A stretch of DNA of 64,000 nt from the NCBI RefSeq assembly GCF_000192225.1, contig NZ_GL872418.1, positions 62,001-126,000 on the forward strand, read 5' to 3'. Origin of the DNA: Capnocytophaga sp. oral taxon 338 str. F0234 (GTDB lineage Bacteria > Bacteroidota > Bacteroidia > Flavobacteriales > Flavobacteriaceae). Of the stretch, positions 8,349 through 17,287 are shown piece by piece. Numbering within the stretch: the first letter of the stretch is position 1; every line of letters begins with the position of its first letter. Below the pieces are notes generated by a model. It was not told the DNA's origin and searched no databases. It was given only the letters and a program-made list of their open reading frames with translations. The translations under genes were made by a program, and so were the position numbers.

Positions 8349-9176
8349 ATGGATAACTCACTTATCAATCTCATAATAGAACAGCGAAGGGATATCAAAA
8401 ATATACTTCCTAAGAGGAAAGCAGAGGATTTTATAGATAGCCTATACCACTTACTTTTTAACCTGGATATGGTCCCCTGTGAATGTCATTATGAGATAGA
8501 GCAACAGTTGAAGATAAAGCAATTAGAGTTTTCTCAAATCATCTATGATTATTGTAAATCTGATCAAACAGTTCAAAGAGAAACTCTATTCCTTTTTAAC
8601 AATATGGAGGAGATATATCTTACACTATTATCCGATGCACAAACCATCTTAGAGAATGATCCTGCTGCACAGAACTTAGAGGAAGTATATATCGCTTATC
8701 CTGGTTTCTATGCTATTGTTATTCATAGGTTTGCCCATCAATTATGGTTACGAGATTTGAAGCTATTGGCACGTATTTGGTCGGAATTCGCTCACAGTAG
8801 AACAGGGATAGATATCCATCCTGCTGCACAAATTGGTAAGAACTTCTGTATAGATCATGGCACAGGCATAGTCATTGGAGAAACTTGCGTGATTGGAAAC
8901 CATGTAAAGATATATCAGGGAGTTACTTTAGGAGCTCTTTCTGTTTCCAAAGATAAAATGAATACCATACGACACCCAAAAATAGGTGATAATGTTATTA
9001 TTTACTCAGGGGCTACTATTCTGGGAGGAAACACAAATATTGGTCATGATAGTATCATTGGAGGAAATGTCTGGCTTACTGAGAGTATTGAACCATATAC
9101 AGTTATATACCATAAAAATGAGATGATTACCAAGCAAAGGACTCCTACTACTGAGCCTATCTTTTTTCATATATAG
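8349..9176 (+). CDS. cysE: Serine O-acetyltransferase
   Basis: Acetylates L-serine from acetyl-CoA to O-acetylserine, the first committed step of cysteine synthesis. The 275-aa protein has a helical N-terminal half and a C-terminal left-handed beta-helix of hexapeptide repeats (for example IHPAAQIGKNFCIDHGTGIV, then IGETCVIGNHVKIYQGVTLG, with the catalytic-type DHGTG). It ends in Ile, the residue that inserts into the CysK active site in the cysteine synthase complex. cysK follows 34 nt later, so the two form an operon. Confidence 0.93.
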   Translation: MDNSLINLIIEQRRDIKNILPKRKAEDFIDSLYHLLFNLDMVPCECHYEIEQQLKIKQLEFSQIIYDYCKSDQTVQRETLFLFNNMEEIYLTLLSDAQTILENDPAAQNLEEVYIAYPGFYAIVIHRFAHQLWLRDLKLLARIWSEFAHSRTGIDIHPAAQIGKNFCIDHGTGIVIGETCVIGNHVKIYQGVTLGALSVSKDKMNTIRHPKIGDNVIIYSGATILGGNTNIGHDSIIGGNVWLTESIEPYTVIYHKNEMITKQRTPTTEPIFFHI

Positions 9177-9210
9177 AAACAATTTTTATTAAATATTATA
9201 TTTACATTTT

Positions 9211-10143
9211 ATGAAGTACAGTAACATTTTGGGAGCTATAGGAAACACTCCCGTAATTCGTCTATCTAGGCTTTTCCCTACACATCAGGTTTGGATTAAA
9301 CTTGAAAAAAGCAACCCTGGTGGAAGTATCAAGGATCGCATTGCCCTTGCAATGATTGAAAAGGCGGAAAAAGAAGGGCTTATTAATAAAGATACCCTTA
9401 TTATTGAGCCTACCTCTGGAAATACTGGTGTAGGATTGGCTTTGGTAGCTGCAGTAAAGGGATATAAGTTAGTTCTTGTTATGCCAGAATCCATGAGTGT
9501 AGAGCGTCGCAAACTTGTTTCTGCTTATGGAGCTTCTTTCGTACTCACTCCTAAAGAAAAGGGAACGGGAGGAGCCGTAGAGAAAGCCAAAGAACTTGCT
9601 GCTTCTATTGCCAATTCTTGGATTCCACAGCAGTTTGAAAACCCTGCTAATCCTGAAATCCATCGCCTTACTACCGCCCAAGAGATTGTAGATGACTTTC
9701 CACAAGGAGTGGATTATTTCATCTCTGGCATTGGAACGGGAGGGCATCTCTCTGGCATCGGAGAAATTCTAAAACAGAAGTTTCCAAGAACAAAAGTATT
9801 AGGAATAGAGCCTGCTACTTCTGCTGTGCTTAGTGGGGGTAAACCGGGACCTCATCCTTTACAAGGTATTGGGACAGGATTTATCCCTAAAACACTTAAT
9901 ACTTCTATTTATGATGGTATTATCACTATTGATAAAGATGAAGCTTATGATTATACTCGTCGCTTAGTGAAAACTGAGGGTATCTTAGCGGGTATTTCCA
10001 CAGGAACTTCTCTTGCTGCTATTGCTAAAAAACTTCCTGAAATCAAAGAGAATGAAACTATTCTCACCATTAATTATGACTCAGGAGACCGTTATTGGTC
10101 TGTAGCAGACTTGTTTGAGGAAAATCCCTTCAATCTATCATAA
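9211..10143 (+). CDS. cysK: Cysteine synthase A (O-acetylserine sulfhydrylase)
   Basis: PLP enzyme that makes cysteine from O-acetylserine and sulfide. The 310-aa protein shows NPGGSIKDR with the PLP Lys at about 41, the cofactor/substrate loops [12 protein letters not shown] and [10 protein letters not shown], and a C-terminal [11 protein letters not shown] phosphate-binding-type loop. It is of normal length with no signal peptide and is translated right behind cysE. A strong hairpin terminator follows at 10161-10194. Confidence 0.95.
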   Translation: MKYSNILGAIGNTPVIRLSRLFPTHQVWIKLEKSNPGGSIKDRIALAMIEKAEKEGLINKDTLIIEPTSGNTGVGLALVAAVKGYKLVLVMPESMSVERRKLVSAYGASFVLTPKEKGTGGAVEKAKELAASIANSWIPQQFENPANPEIHRLTTAQEIVDDFPQGVDYFISGIGTGGHLSGIGEILKQKFPRTKVLGIEPATSAVLSGGKPGPHPLQGIGTGFIPKTLNTSIYDGIITIDKDEAYDYTRRLVKTEGILAGISTGTSLAAIAKKLPEIKENETILTINYDSGDRYWSVADLFEENPFNLS

Positions 10144-10160
10144 ATTAATCTTAGAAAATT

Positions 10161-10194
10161 CCCTTTGCTTTCTATAACAAAGGGTTATTTTTTT
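10161..10194 (+). terminator. cysE-cysK terminator
   Basis: CCCTTTG (10161-10167) pairs with CAAAGGG (10178-10184) around a 10-nt loop, followed by TTATTTTTTT. Confidence 0.8.
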
Positions 10195-10195
10195 G

Positions 10196-10203
10196 TATCT
10201 TTG
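10196..10203 (+). promoter_or_regulatory. Promoter -7 box for dtd
   Basis: TATCTTTG immediately after the cysK terminator T-run and only 12 nt before the dtd ATG at 10216, implying a very short leader. It also argues against the longer reading frame that begins at 10165 inside the terminator. Confidence 0.65.
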
Positions 10204-10215
10204 CTAAAAAATAAT

Positions 10216-10671
10216 ATGCGTATACTTATACAGCGTGTAAAGAAAGCTAGTGTTTCCATCAAAGGAACTATCCATTCAGAAATTTTACAAGGTCTACTTA
10301 TCTTTTTAGGAATAGAAGAAGCCGATAACCAAGATGATATTGATTATTTATGTAAGAAAATTGCACAGATTCGCCTGTTTAATGATAGCAATGGAGTAAT
10401 GAATCTCTCTTTGCAAGAGGCAGATGCTTCCTTATTGGTAGTTAGCCAATTCACCCTACATGCAAATACTAAAAAAGGAAATCGCCCTTCCTACATTCGG
10501 GCAGCAAAACCAGAGATAGCAATCCCCTTATATGAACAATTTATTAAAACTCTTAATAAAATAGCACAAACAACGGTTGCTACAGGAGTTTTTGGCGCCA
10601 ATATGCAGGTGGAACTCTGTAACGATGGTCCTGTTACTATTTTTATAGATAGCAAAATGCGTGATTTCTGA
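10216..10671 (+). CDS. dtd: D-aminoacyl-tRNA deacylase
   Basis: Removes D-amino acids, and in many species mischarged glycine, from tRNA. The 151-aa protein starts MRILIQRVKKASVSI and carries the family signatures VVSQFTLHANTKKGNRPSY and ELCNDGPVTIFID (the Gly-cis-Pro motif). The start is set at 10216: it is the conserved N-terminus and lies just after a promoter box. The last codons form one arm of a hairpin (10655-10689) shared with convergent accD. Confidence 0.92.
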   Translation: MRILIQRVKKASVSIKGTIHSEILQGLLIFLGIEEADNQDDIDYLCKKIAQIRLFNDSNGVMNLSLQEADASLLVVSQFTLHANTKKGNRPSYIRAAKPEIAIPLYEQFIKTLNKIAQTTVATGVFGANMQVELCNDGPVTIFIDSKMRDF

Positions 10672-10692
10672 CTATAGAATCACGCATTTATT
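10655..10692. terminator. Terminator overlapping the dtd stop, between convergent dtd and accD
   Basis: Arms AAATGCGTGATT (10655-10666) and its complement (10678-10689), 12 bp perfect, with the dtd stop codon in the loop. Short T-rich flanks on both sides suit use in both directions. Confidence 0.65.
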
Positions 10693-10720
10693 ATAATTAG
10701 GTTTCTGACTTTCACTAAAA

Positions 10721-11575
10721 CTATGCTCTTACGGGCAAGTTCATGATAAGGTCAATATACAGATTTACCTTATCCTTAAGTTCCTTACGGTTCACAATAA
10801 AATCCAAAAAGCCATGTTCTTGTACAAACTCTGCTGTTTGGAATCCTTCAGGGAGATCTTTCCCTGTAGTATCTTTAACTACGCGAGGTCCTGCAAAACC
10901 AATTAATGCACCCGGTTCAGCTATATTAATATCTCCCAACATAGCAAAGGAGGCAGTTACTCCTCCTGTAGTAGGGTCAGTACAAAGAGAAATATAAGGT
11001 AATCCTGCATCATCCAACTGTGCAAGCTTAGCAGATGTTTTCGCCATCTGCATAAGAGAAAAAGCTGCCTCCATCATACGAGCTCCTCCAGACTTGGATA
11101 TCATCATAAAAGGCAAGCGATTATTAATAGCATAATCAATTCCGCGAGCAATCTTCTCTCCTACAACACTTCCCATAGACCCACCAATAAATTCAAAGTC
11201 CATGCAGGCAATCACAAGTTCCCTTCCTTTAGATTCTCCTACAGCACAACGAACAGCATCATATAAGTTTGTCTTCTTCTGGGCTTCCTTGAGGCGATCT
11301 TTGTATTTCTTTGTATCCTCAAAATCCAAAGGATCTTTGGATTTCATAGTTTTATCCAATTCACTGAATTTCCCATCAAAGAGAATTTCAAAATATTCCT
11401 TACTCCCTATACGTACATGATAACCATCTTCTGGGCTAATATAGAAATTCTGAGCAAGTTCTTCTGTCTCAATAATCTTACCCGTAGGAGATTTATACCA
11501 TAAGCCCTGTGGAATATCCTTTTTCTCCTCAGTGGCTGTCTGTATTCCTTTTGTTTTTCGCTTAAACCAAGACAT
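10721..11575 (-). CDS. accD: Acetyl-CoA carboxylase carboxyltransferase subunit beta
   Basis: Beta half of the carboxyltransferase that moves CO2 from biotin to acetyl-CoA for fatty-acid synthesis. The 284-aa protein has the crotonase-like core: [11 protein letters not shown]-type strand (here [20 protein letters not shown]), [32 protein letters not shown] and [13 protein letters not shown]. Oddly, the N-terminal zinc ribbon known in E. coli AccD has lost all four Cys: [11 protein letters not shown] and [14 protein letters not shown] stand where two CxxC pairs are expected. From memory this is usual in Flavobacteriia, not a local defect. Confidence 0.93.
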   Translation of the reverse strand: MSWFKRKTKGIQTATEEKKDIPQGLWYKSPTGKIIETEELAQNFYISPEDGYHVRIGSKEYFEILFDGKFSELDKTMKSKDPLDFEDTKKYKDRLKEAQKKTNLYDAVRCAVGESKGRELVIACMDFEFIGGSMGSVVGEKIARGIDYAINNRLPFMMISKSGGARMMEAAFSLMQMAKTSAKLAQLDDAGLPYISLCTDPTTGGVTASFAMLGDINIAEPGALIGFAGPRVVKDTTGKDLPEGFQTAEFVQEHGFLDFIVNRKELKDKVNLYIDLIMNLPVRA

Positions 11576-11659
11576 ATGCGTTTTTTAATTTCTAAATTAA
11601 GAATACTGATTAACATCTTTTATCACTAAACATATTCAGTATCTCATCATTGAACTGGG

Positions 11660-11667
11660 CAAAATTA
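11660..11667 (-). promoter_or_regulatory. Promoter -7 box for accD
   Basis: TAATTTTG on the minus strand, 85 nt upstream of the accD ATG. Confidence 0.5.
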
Positions 11668-11844
11668 CTATTTTTTTCCTAAACTAATTATACTCTTTGT
11701 GTTAATGTTCATAAGTTTTTTCTTTTACAAATCATAAAAATCTGACTTTTAACTTCTTAATATCCTTTTTCTTTTTACAAGAATAAAGTCATTCTTTTTA
11801 CAAAAAATAACATCCTAAAATGATTATTTTTAGAAATAAAAGTG

Positions 11845-11852
11845 TATCTTTG
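11845..11852 (+). promoter_or_regulatory. Promoter -7 box for the YtxH cluster
   Basis: TATCTTTG 25 nt before the ATG at 11877; it excludes the in-frame ATG at 11820 as the start. Confidence 0.6.
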
Positions 11853-11876
11853 CCCAACATTAAAAACTATTTAATC

Positions 11877-12203
11877 ATGTCTAAAATAGGAAATACATTA
11901 GCAGGCTTAGTTGTAGGTGCTGCTATCGGACTAAGTGTAGGTATTCTCTTCGCTCCTGATGAAGGAAAGAAAACACGCAAACGCATTAGAAAATCATTAG
12001 AAGATGTTTCTGATGGTCTAAGAGATAGACTCACTCATTTGAATGAGAATTTAAAAGAAAAGAAATTAAAACTCAAGGGCACTTTAGAAGAAAATGTAGA
12101 AAGACTGCTATCCAAGTCTAGTTATAAGACAGAAGAGATTATTAACGCTCTAGAGAGAAAGTTAGAGGATCTCAAGAAAGCAAATGCTAAATTACAAAAA
12201 TAA
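11877..12203 (+). CDS. YtxH domain-containing protein
   Basis: A 108-aa protein with one N-terminal membrane/glycine-zipper helix (NTLAGLVVGAAIGLSVGILF), then APDEGKKTRKRIRKSLE, the YtxH signature, and a long charged coiled coil. YtxH proteins accompany stress or envelope clusters but have no defined activity. The start is chosen at 11877, after the promoter box. It begins a three-gene cluster with the holin-like protein at 12223 and the 79-aa protein at 12579. Confidence 0.82.
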   Translation: MSKIGNTLAGLVVGAAIGLSVGILFAPDEGKKTRKRIRKSLEDVSDGLRDRLTHLNENLKEKKLKLKGTLEENVERLLSKSSYKTEEIINALERKLEDLKKANAKLQK

Positions 12204-12222
12204 CCCAAACTAAGTAATTATT

Positions 12223-12573
12223 ATGGCACTGAGTGAACTAAAGGAAACAGCAAAAAACTTACCTAACGAAGTAGAGTCCACCATTGATTCCTATACGGAA
12301 TATTATAAGCTATATATTTTCCGTATTATAGCCAAGTCAGCTGCAGGATTGGTGAGCCTATTTGTAGTAGGGCTTTTTGCCTTGGTTATTGCTTTTTTCC
12401 TAGCATGTGCCTCTGCTTTTGCCATAGGACAATGGCTCGGTAGTGATGCTTTAGGATTTTTAATCATGGGAGTTATATTCCTTATAGGCTTACTTATTAT
12501 CTATAGGTTCCGTAGGTTTCTTATCCACAAACCTATATTAGGAAAATTATCTGAAATATATTTTAAAGAATAA
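12223..12573 (+). CDS. Phage-holin-superfamily membrane protein (PF07332-like)
   Basis: A 116-aa protein with an amphipathic N-terminal segment containing EVESTIDSYTEYYKLY, then two hydrophobic helices (about residues 38-70 and 78-98) and a basic cytosolic end. This matches the Phage_holin_3_6 family that commonly follows a YtxH gene in Flavobacteriia. It lies 19 nt behind the YtxH gene and 5 nt before the next one. The holin name is historical; an envelope-stress role is only a guess. Confidence 0.72.
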   Translation: MALSELKETAKNLPNEVESTIDSYTEYYKLYIFRIIAKSAAGLVSLFVVGLFALVIAFFLACASAFAIGQWLGSDALGFLIMGVIFLIGLLIIYRFRRFLIHKPILGKLSEIYFKE

Positions 12574-12578
12574 CCAAC

Positions 12579-12818
12579 ATGGAAAGGAAATATACCTCTT
12601 TTAATGAAATAGAGAAAGATCTGCGTGCCCTTAAACTAAAAAAGGACATAGATCTTGTATGCCTAAAAAGTGACTATCAATCACTCTTACGTAATCTTTC
12701 TATCAGTAAGTTGTTTTCAGATTCTATAGCACAACTAAAAGAGTCTATCATAAACAAGCAAAGGAGCCTACTCGCCTTGATAGGAGGTTTTTTGCTTAGA
12801 AGATTTTTTAACAGATAA
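12579..12818 (+). CDS. Hypothetical protein of the YtxH cluster
   Basis: A 79-aa mostly helical, charged protein (YTSFNEIEKDLRALKLKKDI) with a weakly hydrophobic basic C-terminus (LLALIGGFLLRRFF) that may touch the membrane. It has no recognised domain. It starts 5 nt after the holin-like gene and is last in the three-gene cluster, so co-transcription is likely. Confidence 0.7.
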   Translation: MERKYTSFNEIEKDLRALKLKKDIDLVCLKSDYQSLLRNLSISKLFSDSIAQLKESIINKQRSLLALIGGFLLRRFFNR

Positions 12819-12872
12819 CCTTATTAAAATCAGCATTCTATATACTTCATTTAAAAAAGTAAAGTGTAAAAT

Positions 12873-12903
12873 TTTGATATATGAGAAAAAGGTTGTAATT
12901 TTG
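12873..12903 (+). promoter_or_regulatory. Promoter of the CAT-anticodon tRNA
   Basis: TTTG at 12873-12876 and TAATTTTG at 12896-12903 with exactly 19 bp between them, the textbook Bacteroidota spacing; the tRNA starts 18 nt downstream. Confidence 0.75.
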
Positions 12904-12920
12904 CACCCTGAAAAAAGAGA

Positions 12921-12994
12921 GGTCTTGTAGCTCAGCTGGTTAGAGCACCTGACTCATAATCAGGGGGTCCTTGGTTCGAGCCCAAGCTGGACCA
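12921..12994 (+). tRNA. tRNA-Met (CAT anticodon; could be tRNA-Ile2)
   Basis: A 74-nt cloverleaf: acceptor GGTCTTG with CTGGACC (one wobble, one T-T mismatch), D-arm AGCTCAGCTGGTTAGAGCA, anticodon loop CTCATAA, and a T-arm with TTCGAGC. The 3' CCA is not fully encoded. The CAT anticodon is shared by elongator Met and lysidine-modified Ile tRNAs, and I cannot separate them with certainty. Confidence 0.9.
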
Positions 12995-13004
12995 CCTCAA
13001 ATAA

Positions 13005-13033
13005 AAACACTTACATTTTTGTAAGTGTTTTTT
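13005..13033 (+). terminator. tRNA terminator
   Basis: AAACACTTAC (13005-13014) pairs with GTAAGTGTTT (13021-13030) around ATTTTT, then TTT. Confidence 0.75.
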
Positions 13034-13040
13034 CATTTTG

Positions 13041-13077
13041 AAAAAAAGAGATGCCCTAAGCTAAAGGACATCTCTTT
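13041..13077 (-). terminator. clpB terminator
   Basis: On the minus strand AGAGATGTCC pairs with GGGCATCTCT (one G-T) and is followed by a run of seven T, 24 nt past the clpB stop. Confidence 0.75.
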
Positions 13078-13100
13078 CTCTAAGACTTATAAATATTTAT

Positions 13101-15683
13101 TTAATCCTTATTTCTGAACACAAGCCCATTATCAAAGGAGTCTATAAGTACTATGCTTCCGGCTTTGATACTTCCCTTAAGAATTTCCTTAGAAAGAGCA
13201 TTCATGACTTCCTTCTGTAGGACACGCTTTACAGGACGAGCTCCAAACTGTGGATCATATCCTTTCTTTGCTAAATAATCTATCGCTTCATCTGTAGCTT
13301 CTAAAAGGATATTCTCACGAGCTACCAACTTAATGATAGCATTGAGTTGTAAGCGAACAATTTGCTTAATATTTGCCTCAGTAAGAGGAGTGAACATTAC
13401 TATATCATCTATACGGTTAATGAACTCAGGACGTACTGTCTGCTTAAGAAGCTGTAATACTTCATCTTTTGCCTTTTCGGTAGCTTGCTCTATATCCTTA
13501 TTGTTCTCAAAACTTTCTTGAATAAGATGACTACCCATATTGGAGGTCATAATGATAATAGTATTCTTAAAATCAGCCGTACGACCTTTATTATCAGTAA
13601 GCCTTCCTTCGTCCAACACCTGCAAAAGGATATTAAAAGTATCAGGGTGTGCTTTTTCTATCTCATCAAGTAAAACTACGGAGTAAGGACGGCGACGTAC
13701 AGCCTCGGTAAGTTGTCCTCCCTCATCATAGCCTACATATCCAGGAGGTGCTCCTACCAAACGACTCACAGCATGCTTTTCTTGATATTCACTCATATCA
13801 ATACGTGTCATTGCATTCTCATCGTCAAAGAGATATTCAGCAAGTGCCTTGGCAAGCTCTGTTTTTCCGACTCCAGTGGTTCCCAAGAAAAGGAAGGAAC
13901 CAATTGGTTTTTTAGGATCCTGTAAGCCTGCACGACTGCGGCGAATCGCATCGGAAACAGCTGCAATAGCTTCCTCTTGTCCTACAACCCTTTTATGCAA
14001 CTCTTCCTCCAAATGAAGAAGTTTTTCTCTCTCACCTTGCATCATCTTAGTTACAGGTATTCCTGTCCATTTGGCAATCACCTCAGCTATATCCTCACGT
14101 GTTACCTCTTCCTTAATCATGGACATTTCATGTCCTTCTACTTCCTTCTGAAGGTCTTCAAGTTTTGCCTCTTCTTGCTTAATTTTCCCATAACGAAGCT
14201 CTGCTACTTTTCCATAGTTTCCCTCACGTTCAGCACGCTCGGCTTCTAACTTATAGTTTTCTATATTATTCTTAGCAGCCTGTATTTCATCTACCAAAGT
14301 TTTTTCTCCTTGCCATTTAGAAAATAAAGCATTACGTTCTTCTTTAAGGTTAGCAAGTTCTGCATTAAGCAATCGAAGCTTTTCCTCATCATTTTCTCGC
14401 TTAATCGCCTCTATTTCAATCTCTAATTGCATTATCTTACGGTCAAGTACATCCAACTCCTCTGGTTTGGAATTAATTTCCATACGGAGCTTAGCAGCCG
14501 CTTCATCCATCAGGTCAATAGCCTTATCAGGTAAGTAACGGTTAGGGATGTATCGCTCAGAGAGTTCCACAGCGGCAATAATAGCATCATCCTTAATACG
14601 TACCTTATGATGTGCTTCATATTTTTCTTTAATTCCTCGGAGAATAGAAATAGCACTCTCGGTATCTGGTTCTTCCACCATCACTTTTTGGAAACGACGC
14701 TCAAGAGCTTTATCTTTTTCAAAATACTTTTGGTATTCATCCAAAGTAGTAGCTCCGATTGCACGAAGTTCACCACGTGCCAAAGCAGGTTTTAGAATAT
14801 TGGCAGCATCCATAGCTCCTTCTCCTCCACCCGCTCCTACAAGAGTATGTATTTCATCAATAAAAAGAATGATGTTTCCATCGGAAGAGGTAACCTCTTT
14901 CACTACCGATTTAAGTCGTTCCTCAAATTCTCCTTTATACTTTGCCCCTGCAATAAGGGCGCCCATATCCAAGGAGTAGATAGTCTTATCCTTAAGGTTT
15001 TCAGGTACATCTCCGTTAACAATACGATGTGCCAAACCTTCTGCGATAGCCGTTTTTCCTACCCCAGGTTCTCCTACGAGCATAGGATTATTCTTAGTAC
15101 GGCGAGAAAGAATCTGAAGTACTCTACGGATTTCTTCATCACGACCAATAACGGGATCAAGCTTACCACTATGAGCAAGTTGGTTAAGGTTTTTAGCATA
15201 TTTGTTAAGCGAGTTGTAAGTTTCCTCCGCGGAGGCAGAAGTTACACGCTCTCCCTTACGAAGTTCTGCAATCACTTTTTCAAACTCTTTCTCAGTTACA
15301 CCCTGTTCCTTAAGAGCCTGTCCTACTTGGTTCTTAATTTTAAAGATAGCTAAAAGCAAATGTTCTATAGAGACATATTCATCATTCATCTTTTTAGCTA
15401 TATTACTTGCCTCCGTAAGCACCTCCCCTGCAGTACGTGAAAGGGACATTTCCCCGCCCTGTACTTTAGGGTAGGAGTTAAGAACTTTCTCTACAGATTG
15501 ATTAAGAGCTGTAACATTCACTTGCAACTTTTTGAGAATGAAAGGTAGCACATTGTTATCTACCTCTTGGATTCCCTTGAAGATATGCTCCACTTGGATA
15601 TCTTGCTGCCCAAGACTTTGAGCGAGTTGCTGCGCTCTTTGAATAGCCTCTTGGGACTTAATAGTATAGTTATTAAAATTCAT
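13101..15683 (-). CDS. clpB: ATP-dependent disaggregase ClpB
   Basis: Hsp100 chaperone that extracts polypeptides from aggregates together with DnaK. 860 aa: N-domain with two Clp repeats, NBD1 with Walker [14 protein letters not shown] and Walker [19 protein letters not shown], the long coiled-coil middle domain (about 400-530), and NBD2 with Walker [15 protein letters not shown] and Walker [12 protein letters not shown]. The start [15 protein letters not shown] at 15683 is the conserved N-terminus, preceded by a purine-rich GGGAAA; the frame extends to 15740 but that part is not ClpB-like. A spaced inverted repeat lies in the leader (15694-15719). Confidence 0.95.
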   Translation of the reverse strand: MNFNNYTIKSQEAIQRAQQLAQSLGQQDIQVEHIFKGIQEVDNNVLPFILKKLQVNVTALNQSVEKVLNSYPKVQGGEMSLSRTAGEVLTEASNIAKKMNDEYVSIEHLLLAIFKIKNQVGQALKEQGVTEKEFEKVIAELRKGERVTSASAEETYNSLNKYAKNLNQLAHSGKLDPVIGRDEEIRRVLQILSRRTKNNPMLVGEPGVGKTAIAEGLAHRIVNGDVPENLKDKTIYSLDMGALIAGAKYKGEFEERLKSVVKEVTSSDGNIILFIDEIHTLVGAGGGEGAMDAANILKPALARGELRAIGATTLDEYQKYFEKDKALERRFQKVMVEEPDTESAISILRGIKEKYEAHHKVRIKDDAIIAAVELSERYIPNRYLPDKAIDLMDEAAAKLRMEINSKPEELDVLDRKIMQLEIEIEAIKRENDEEKLRLLNAELANLKEERNALFSKWQGEKTLVDEIQAAKNNIENYKLEAERAEREGNYGKVAELRYGKIKQEEAKLEDLQKEVEGHEMSMIKEEVTREDIAEVIAKWTGIPVTKMMQGEREKLLHLEEELHKRVVGQEEAIAAVSDAIRRSRAGLQDPKKPIGSFLFLGTTGVGKTELAKALAEYLFDDENAMTRIDMSEYQEKHAVSRLVGAPPGYVGYDEGGQLTEAVRRRPYSVVLLDEIEKAHPDTFNILLQVLDEGRLTDNKGRTADFKNTIIIMTSNMGSHLIQESFENNKDIEQATEKAKDEVLQLLKQTVRPEFINRIDDIVMFTPLTEANIKQIVRLQLNAIIKLVARENILLEATDEAIDYLAKKGYDPQFGARPVKRVLQKEVMNALSKEILKGSIKAGSIVLIDSFDNGLVFRNKD

Positions 15684-15693
15684 AGATTTCCCT

Positions 15694-15719
15694 TTAATTG
15701 TGATTTGTACTACAATTAA
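15694..15719. promoter_or_regulatory. Inverted repeat in the clpB leader
   Basis: TTAATTGT and ACAATTAA, 8-bp arms 10 nt apart, lie 11-36 nt upstream of the clpB ATG and just downstream of the predicted -7 box. The position suits an operator or a leader hairpin. Confidence 0.4.
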
Positions 15720-15737
15720 CAAGAAATATTCCAAAAA

Positions 15738-15745
15738 CAAAAATA
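15738..15745 (-). promoter_or_regulatory. Promoter -7 box for clpB
   Basis: TATTTTTG on the minus strand, 55 nt upstream of the clpB ATG. Confidence 0.5.
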
Positions 15746-15882
15746 TGTCAATTTGTCATATTTTAGAAGGAGTGTTGGAAAGATACCAGAAATAAGCGTT
15801 GATTCCTAAAGGTTTGAGATACAAAAAAAATGACAGAGAGAAGAGGAGGAAATGTCAGGAAGGAGAATAAAAAATAATTAAT

Positions 15883-15890
15883 TATCTTTG
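15883..15890 (+). promoter_or_regulatory. Promoter -7 box facing a gene relic
   Basis: TATCTTTG, 22 nt before an ATG at 15913 that opens only a short frame. Confidence 0.5.
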
Positions 15891-15912
15891 CAACATACTT
15901 GAGTTACAGAAT

Positions 15913-16105
15913 ATGAACCCTACACAAGAAAAAACATTCAAGAACAATTATGAGATATTATTGTAGAAATATTTTTCCAAAAAAACACTTGAAAAGAACC
16001 GTTTTTAGCCCTCTAAAAAGATGTTTTTGAAGAATAGCGCAAACTCTATGAGCGTATTATCCCTGTTATCTTTTACTTTAACACCAATCAATAGTAAAAA
16101 ATATT
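15913..16105 (+). pseudogene. Possible degraded gene
   Basis: Behind a good promoter box, an ATG opens MNPTQEKTFKNNYEILL and then meets TAG. The same frame continues KYFSKKTLEKNRF to a second TAG; a shifted frame then gives RKLYERIIPVIFYFNTNQ and a stop near 16105. The pieces read like one small lysine-rich protein broken by two nonsense codons and an indel, but I recognise no family. Chance open frames in AT-rich DNA are a real alternative. The remainder of the clpB-to-16200 gap shows nothing else. Confidence 0.3.
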
Positions 16106-16199
16106 TGTATAGTATAATCAATTAATGACCAACAATTTGTATCCTATAAATTAGTAAATAGTATTTTAATTACTGATCCGCATAATTACCTTTTACTTG

Positions 16200-16976
16200 T
16201 TATCCTTTACCTATTATCTTCTCTCTAAACTCCCTCACCACTTTATTAAACTCTTCCGTTAAGTAGCTCATGGCTTGGGTTTCTATGGCTGTAGGAATGC
16301 CATAATAGGCTTCGGCGATACTACCTGTAATAGCTGCAAGAGTATCACTGTCGCCTCCTATGGAGACAGCCAAGCGTAAGGCGCTCTCAAAGTCATGACT
16401 TTCTAAAAAACAGGTGATAGCCTGTGGAACAGTTCCTTGACAGGTTTCATTGAAGGAATAGTTTTTGCGTAGGACATCACAACTGGCAGAGAGGTCGTAA
16501 CCATAGGTTTGTGTAACGGTTTGCTTGATTTTACCCTTTCCACGGCCCCTAAGTGCTAAGGCTATGACATGCGCTACACACTGGGCACCCTTGATCCCTT
16601 CGGGATGGTTATGGGTACATTCGGCACTCAGACGAGCGGCTTTTAGTACCTCTTCCAAAGAACTTAACCAACCACAAGGGGCTACTCGCATAGCGGAACC
16701 ATTGCCAAAACTGTTATACGGTTGTGGGTTAGCACTATGCACCCACCGACCAAAGCGCACCCCATAAGCACCCATAGGTGAAGGATATTTTCTACACCAA
16801 TAGAGCAGGCTGTCCTTAAAAGGTTTTCCTTGAAGAAGCGCATCGGCTACCGCAATGGTACATATAGTATCATCGGTAAAGCCGTTGTAAGGAGTAAATA
16901 GCTCAAAATCTGTCGTATGGATATTAGCAAATTCATAACGGGAGCCAACTATATCACCTATAATAGCACCTAACAT
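16200..16976 (-). CDS. ADP-ribosylglycohydrolase family protein
   Basis: A 258-aa all-helical protein of the DraG/ARH family, which removes ADP-ribose from proteins or small molecules using two Mg ions. The metal-binding motifs are present: GAIIGDIVGSRYEF at the start, GFTDDTICTIAVADALL near residue 33, and the C-terminal GGDSDTLAAITGS. The target is not predictable. The 3' end overlaps low-complexity CCTTTTACTT-type repeats, and the upstream gap to the tRNA holds a 13-bp inverted repeat. Confidence 0.88.
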   Translation of the reverse strand: MLGAIIGDIVGSRYEFANIHTTDFELFTPYNGFTDDTICTIAVADALLQGKPFKDSLLYWCRKYPSPMGAYGVRFGRWVHSANPQPYNSFGNGSAMRVAPCGWLSSLEEVLKAARLSAECTHNHPEGIKGAQCVAHVIALALRGRGKGKIKQTVTQTYGYDLSASCDVLRKNYSFNETCQGTVPQAITCFLESHDFESALRLAVSIGGDSDTLAAITGSIAEAYYGIPTAIETQAMSYLTEEFNKVVREFREKIIGKG

Positions 16977-16990
16977 AACGAATAATGATT

Positions 16991-17040
16991 AATGACCAAT
17001 GACCAATGACTAATACCTAGAGGATTTGTCATTGGTCATT
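16991..17040. repeat. Low-complexity direct and inverted repeat
   Basis: Tandem AATGACC units (16991-17010) followed by the exact inverse GTCATTGGTCATT (17028-17040), giving a 13-bp inverted repeat between tRNA-Ala and the hydrolase gene. It may terminate the tRNA transcript; similar ATTAATGACC-type tracts are common in Bacteroidota intergenic DNA. Confidence 0.5.
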
Positions 17041-17053
17041 TGTAGTATTGAAG

Positions 17054-17127
17054 TGGAGAATACGGGATTCGAACCCGTGACCTTTTGCATGCCATGCAAA
17101 CGCGCTAGCCAGCTGCGCCAATCCCCC
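17054..17127 (-). tRNA. tRNA-Ala (GGC anticodon)
   Basis: A 74-nt cloverleaf on the minus strand: acceptor GGGGGAT with ATTCTCC, D-arm GGCGCAGCTGGCTAGCGC, anticodon stem TTTGC/GCAAA with loop ATGGCAT, and T-arm CGGGTTCGAATCCCG. The 3' CCA is not encoded. Confidence 0.93.
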
Positions 17128-17287
17128 AGAGTCAGTGGCAAAGATACAACTTTTCTCTTTAACCACCTAAATATTTTCTGTTTTTTTTCGTCGCCAATTC
17201 TCCTAGCATACAAGGCTCTTATTATAACCAATCTTTAGAGAACAATTACAAAGAATTAGCGCCTTTCCTATAAAGTCCAATCACTTC

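Noticed and set aside
10165-10215. Longer N-terminus of dtd
   Set aside because: It would be coded by the cysK terminator and lie upstream of the promoter box.
6062-12573. Two holin-family proteins as signs of a prophage
   Set aside because: Both belong to chromosomal families (PF04020- and PF07332-like) set in housekeeping operons; no capsid, tail, integrase or lysin genes are near.
13485-15353. Plus-strand open frames opposite clpB
   Set aside because: They are antisense shadows of a well-conserved gene with no start signals.
17010-17238. Open frames on both strands across tRNA-Ala
   Set aside because: They read straight through the tRNA and low-complexity repeat; no protein-like sequence outside them.
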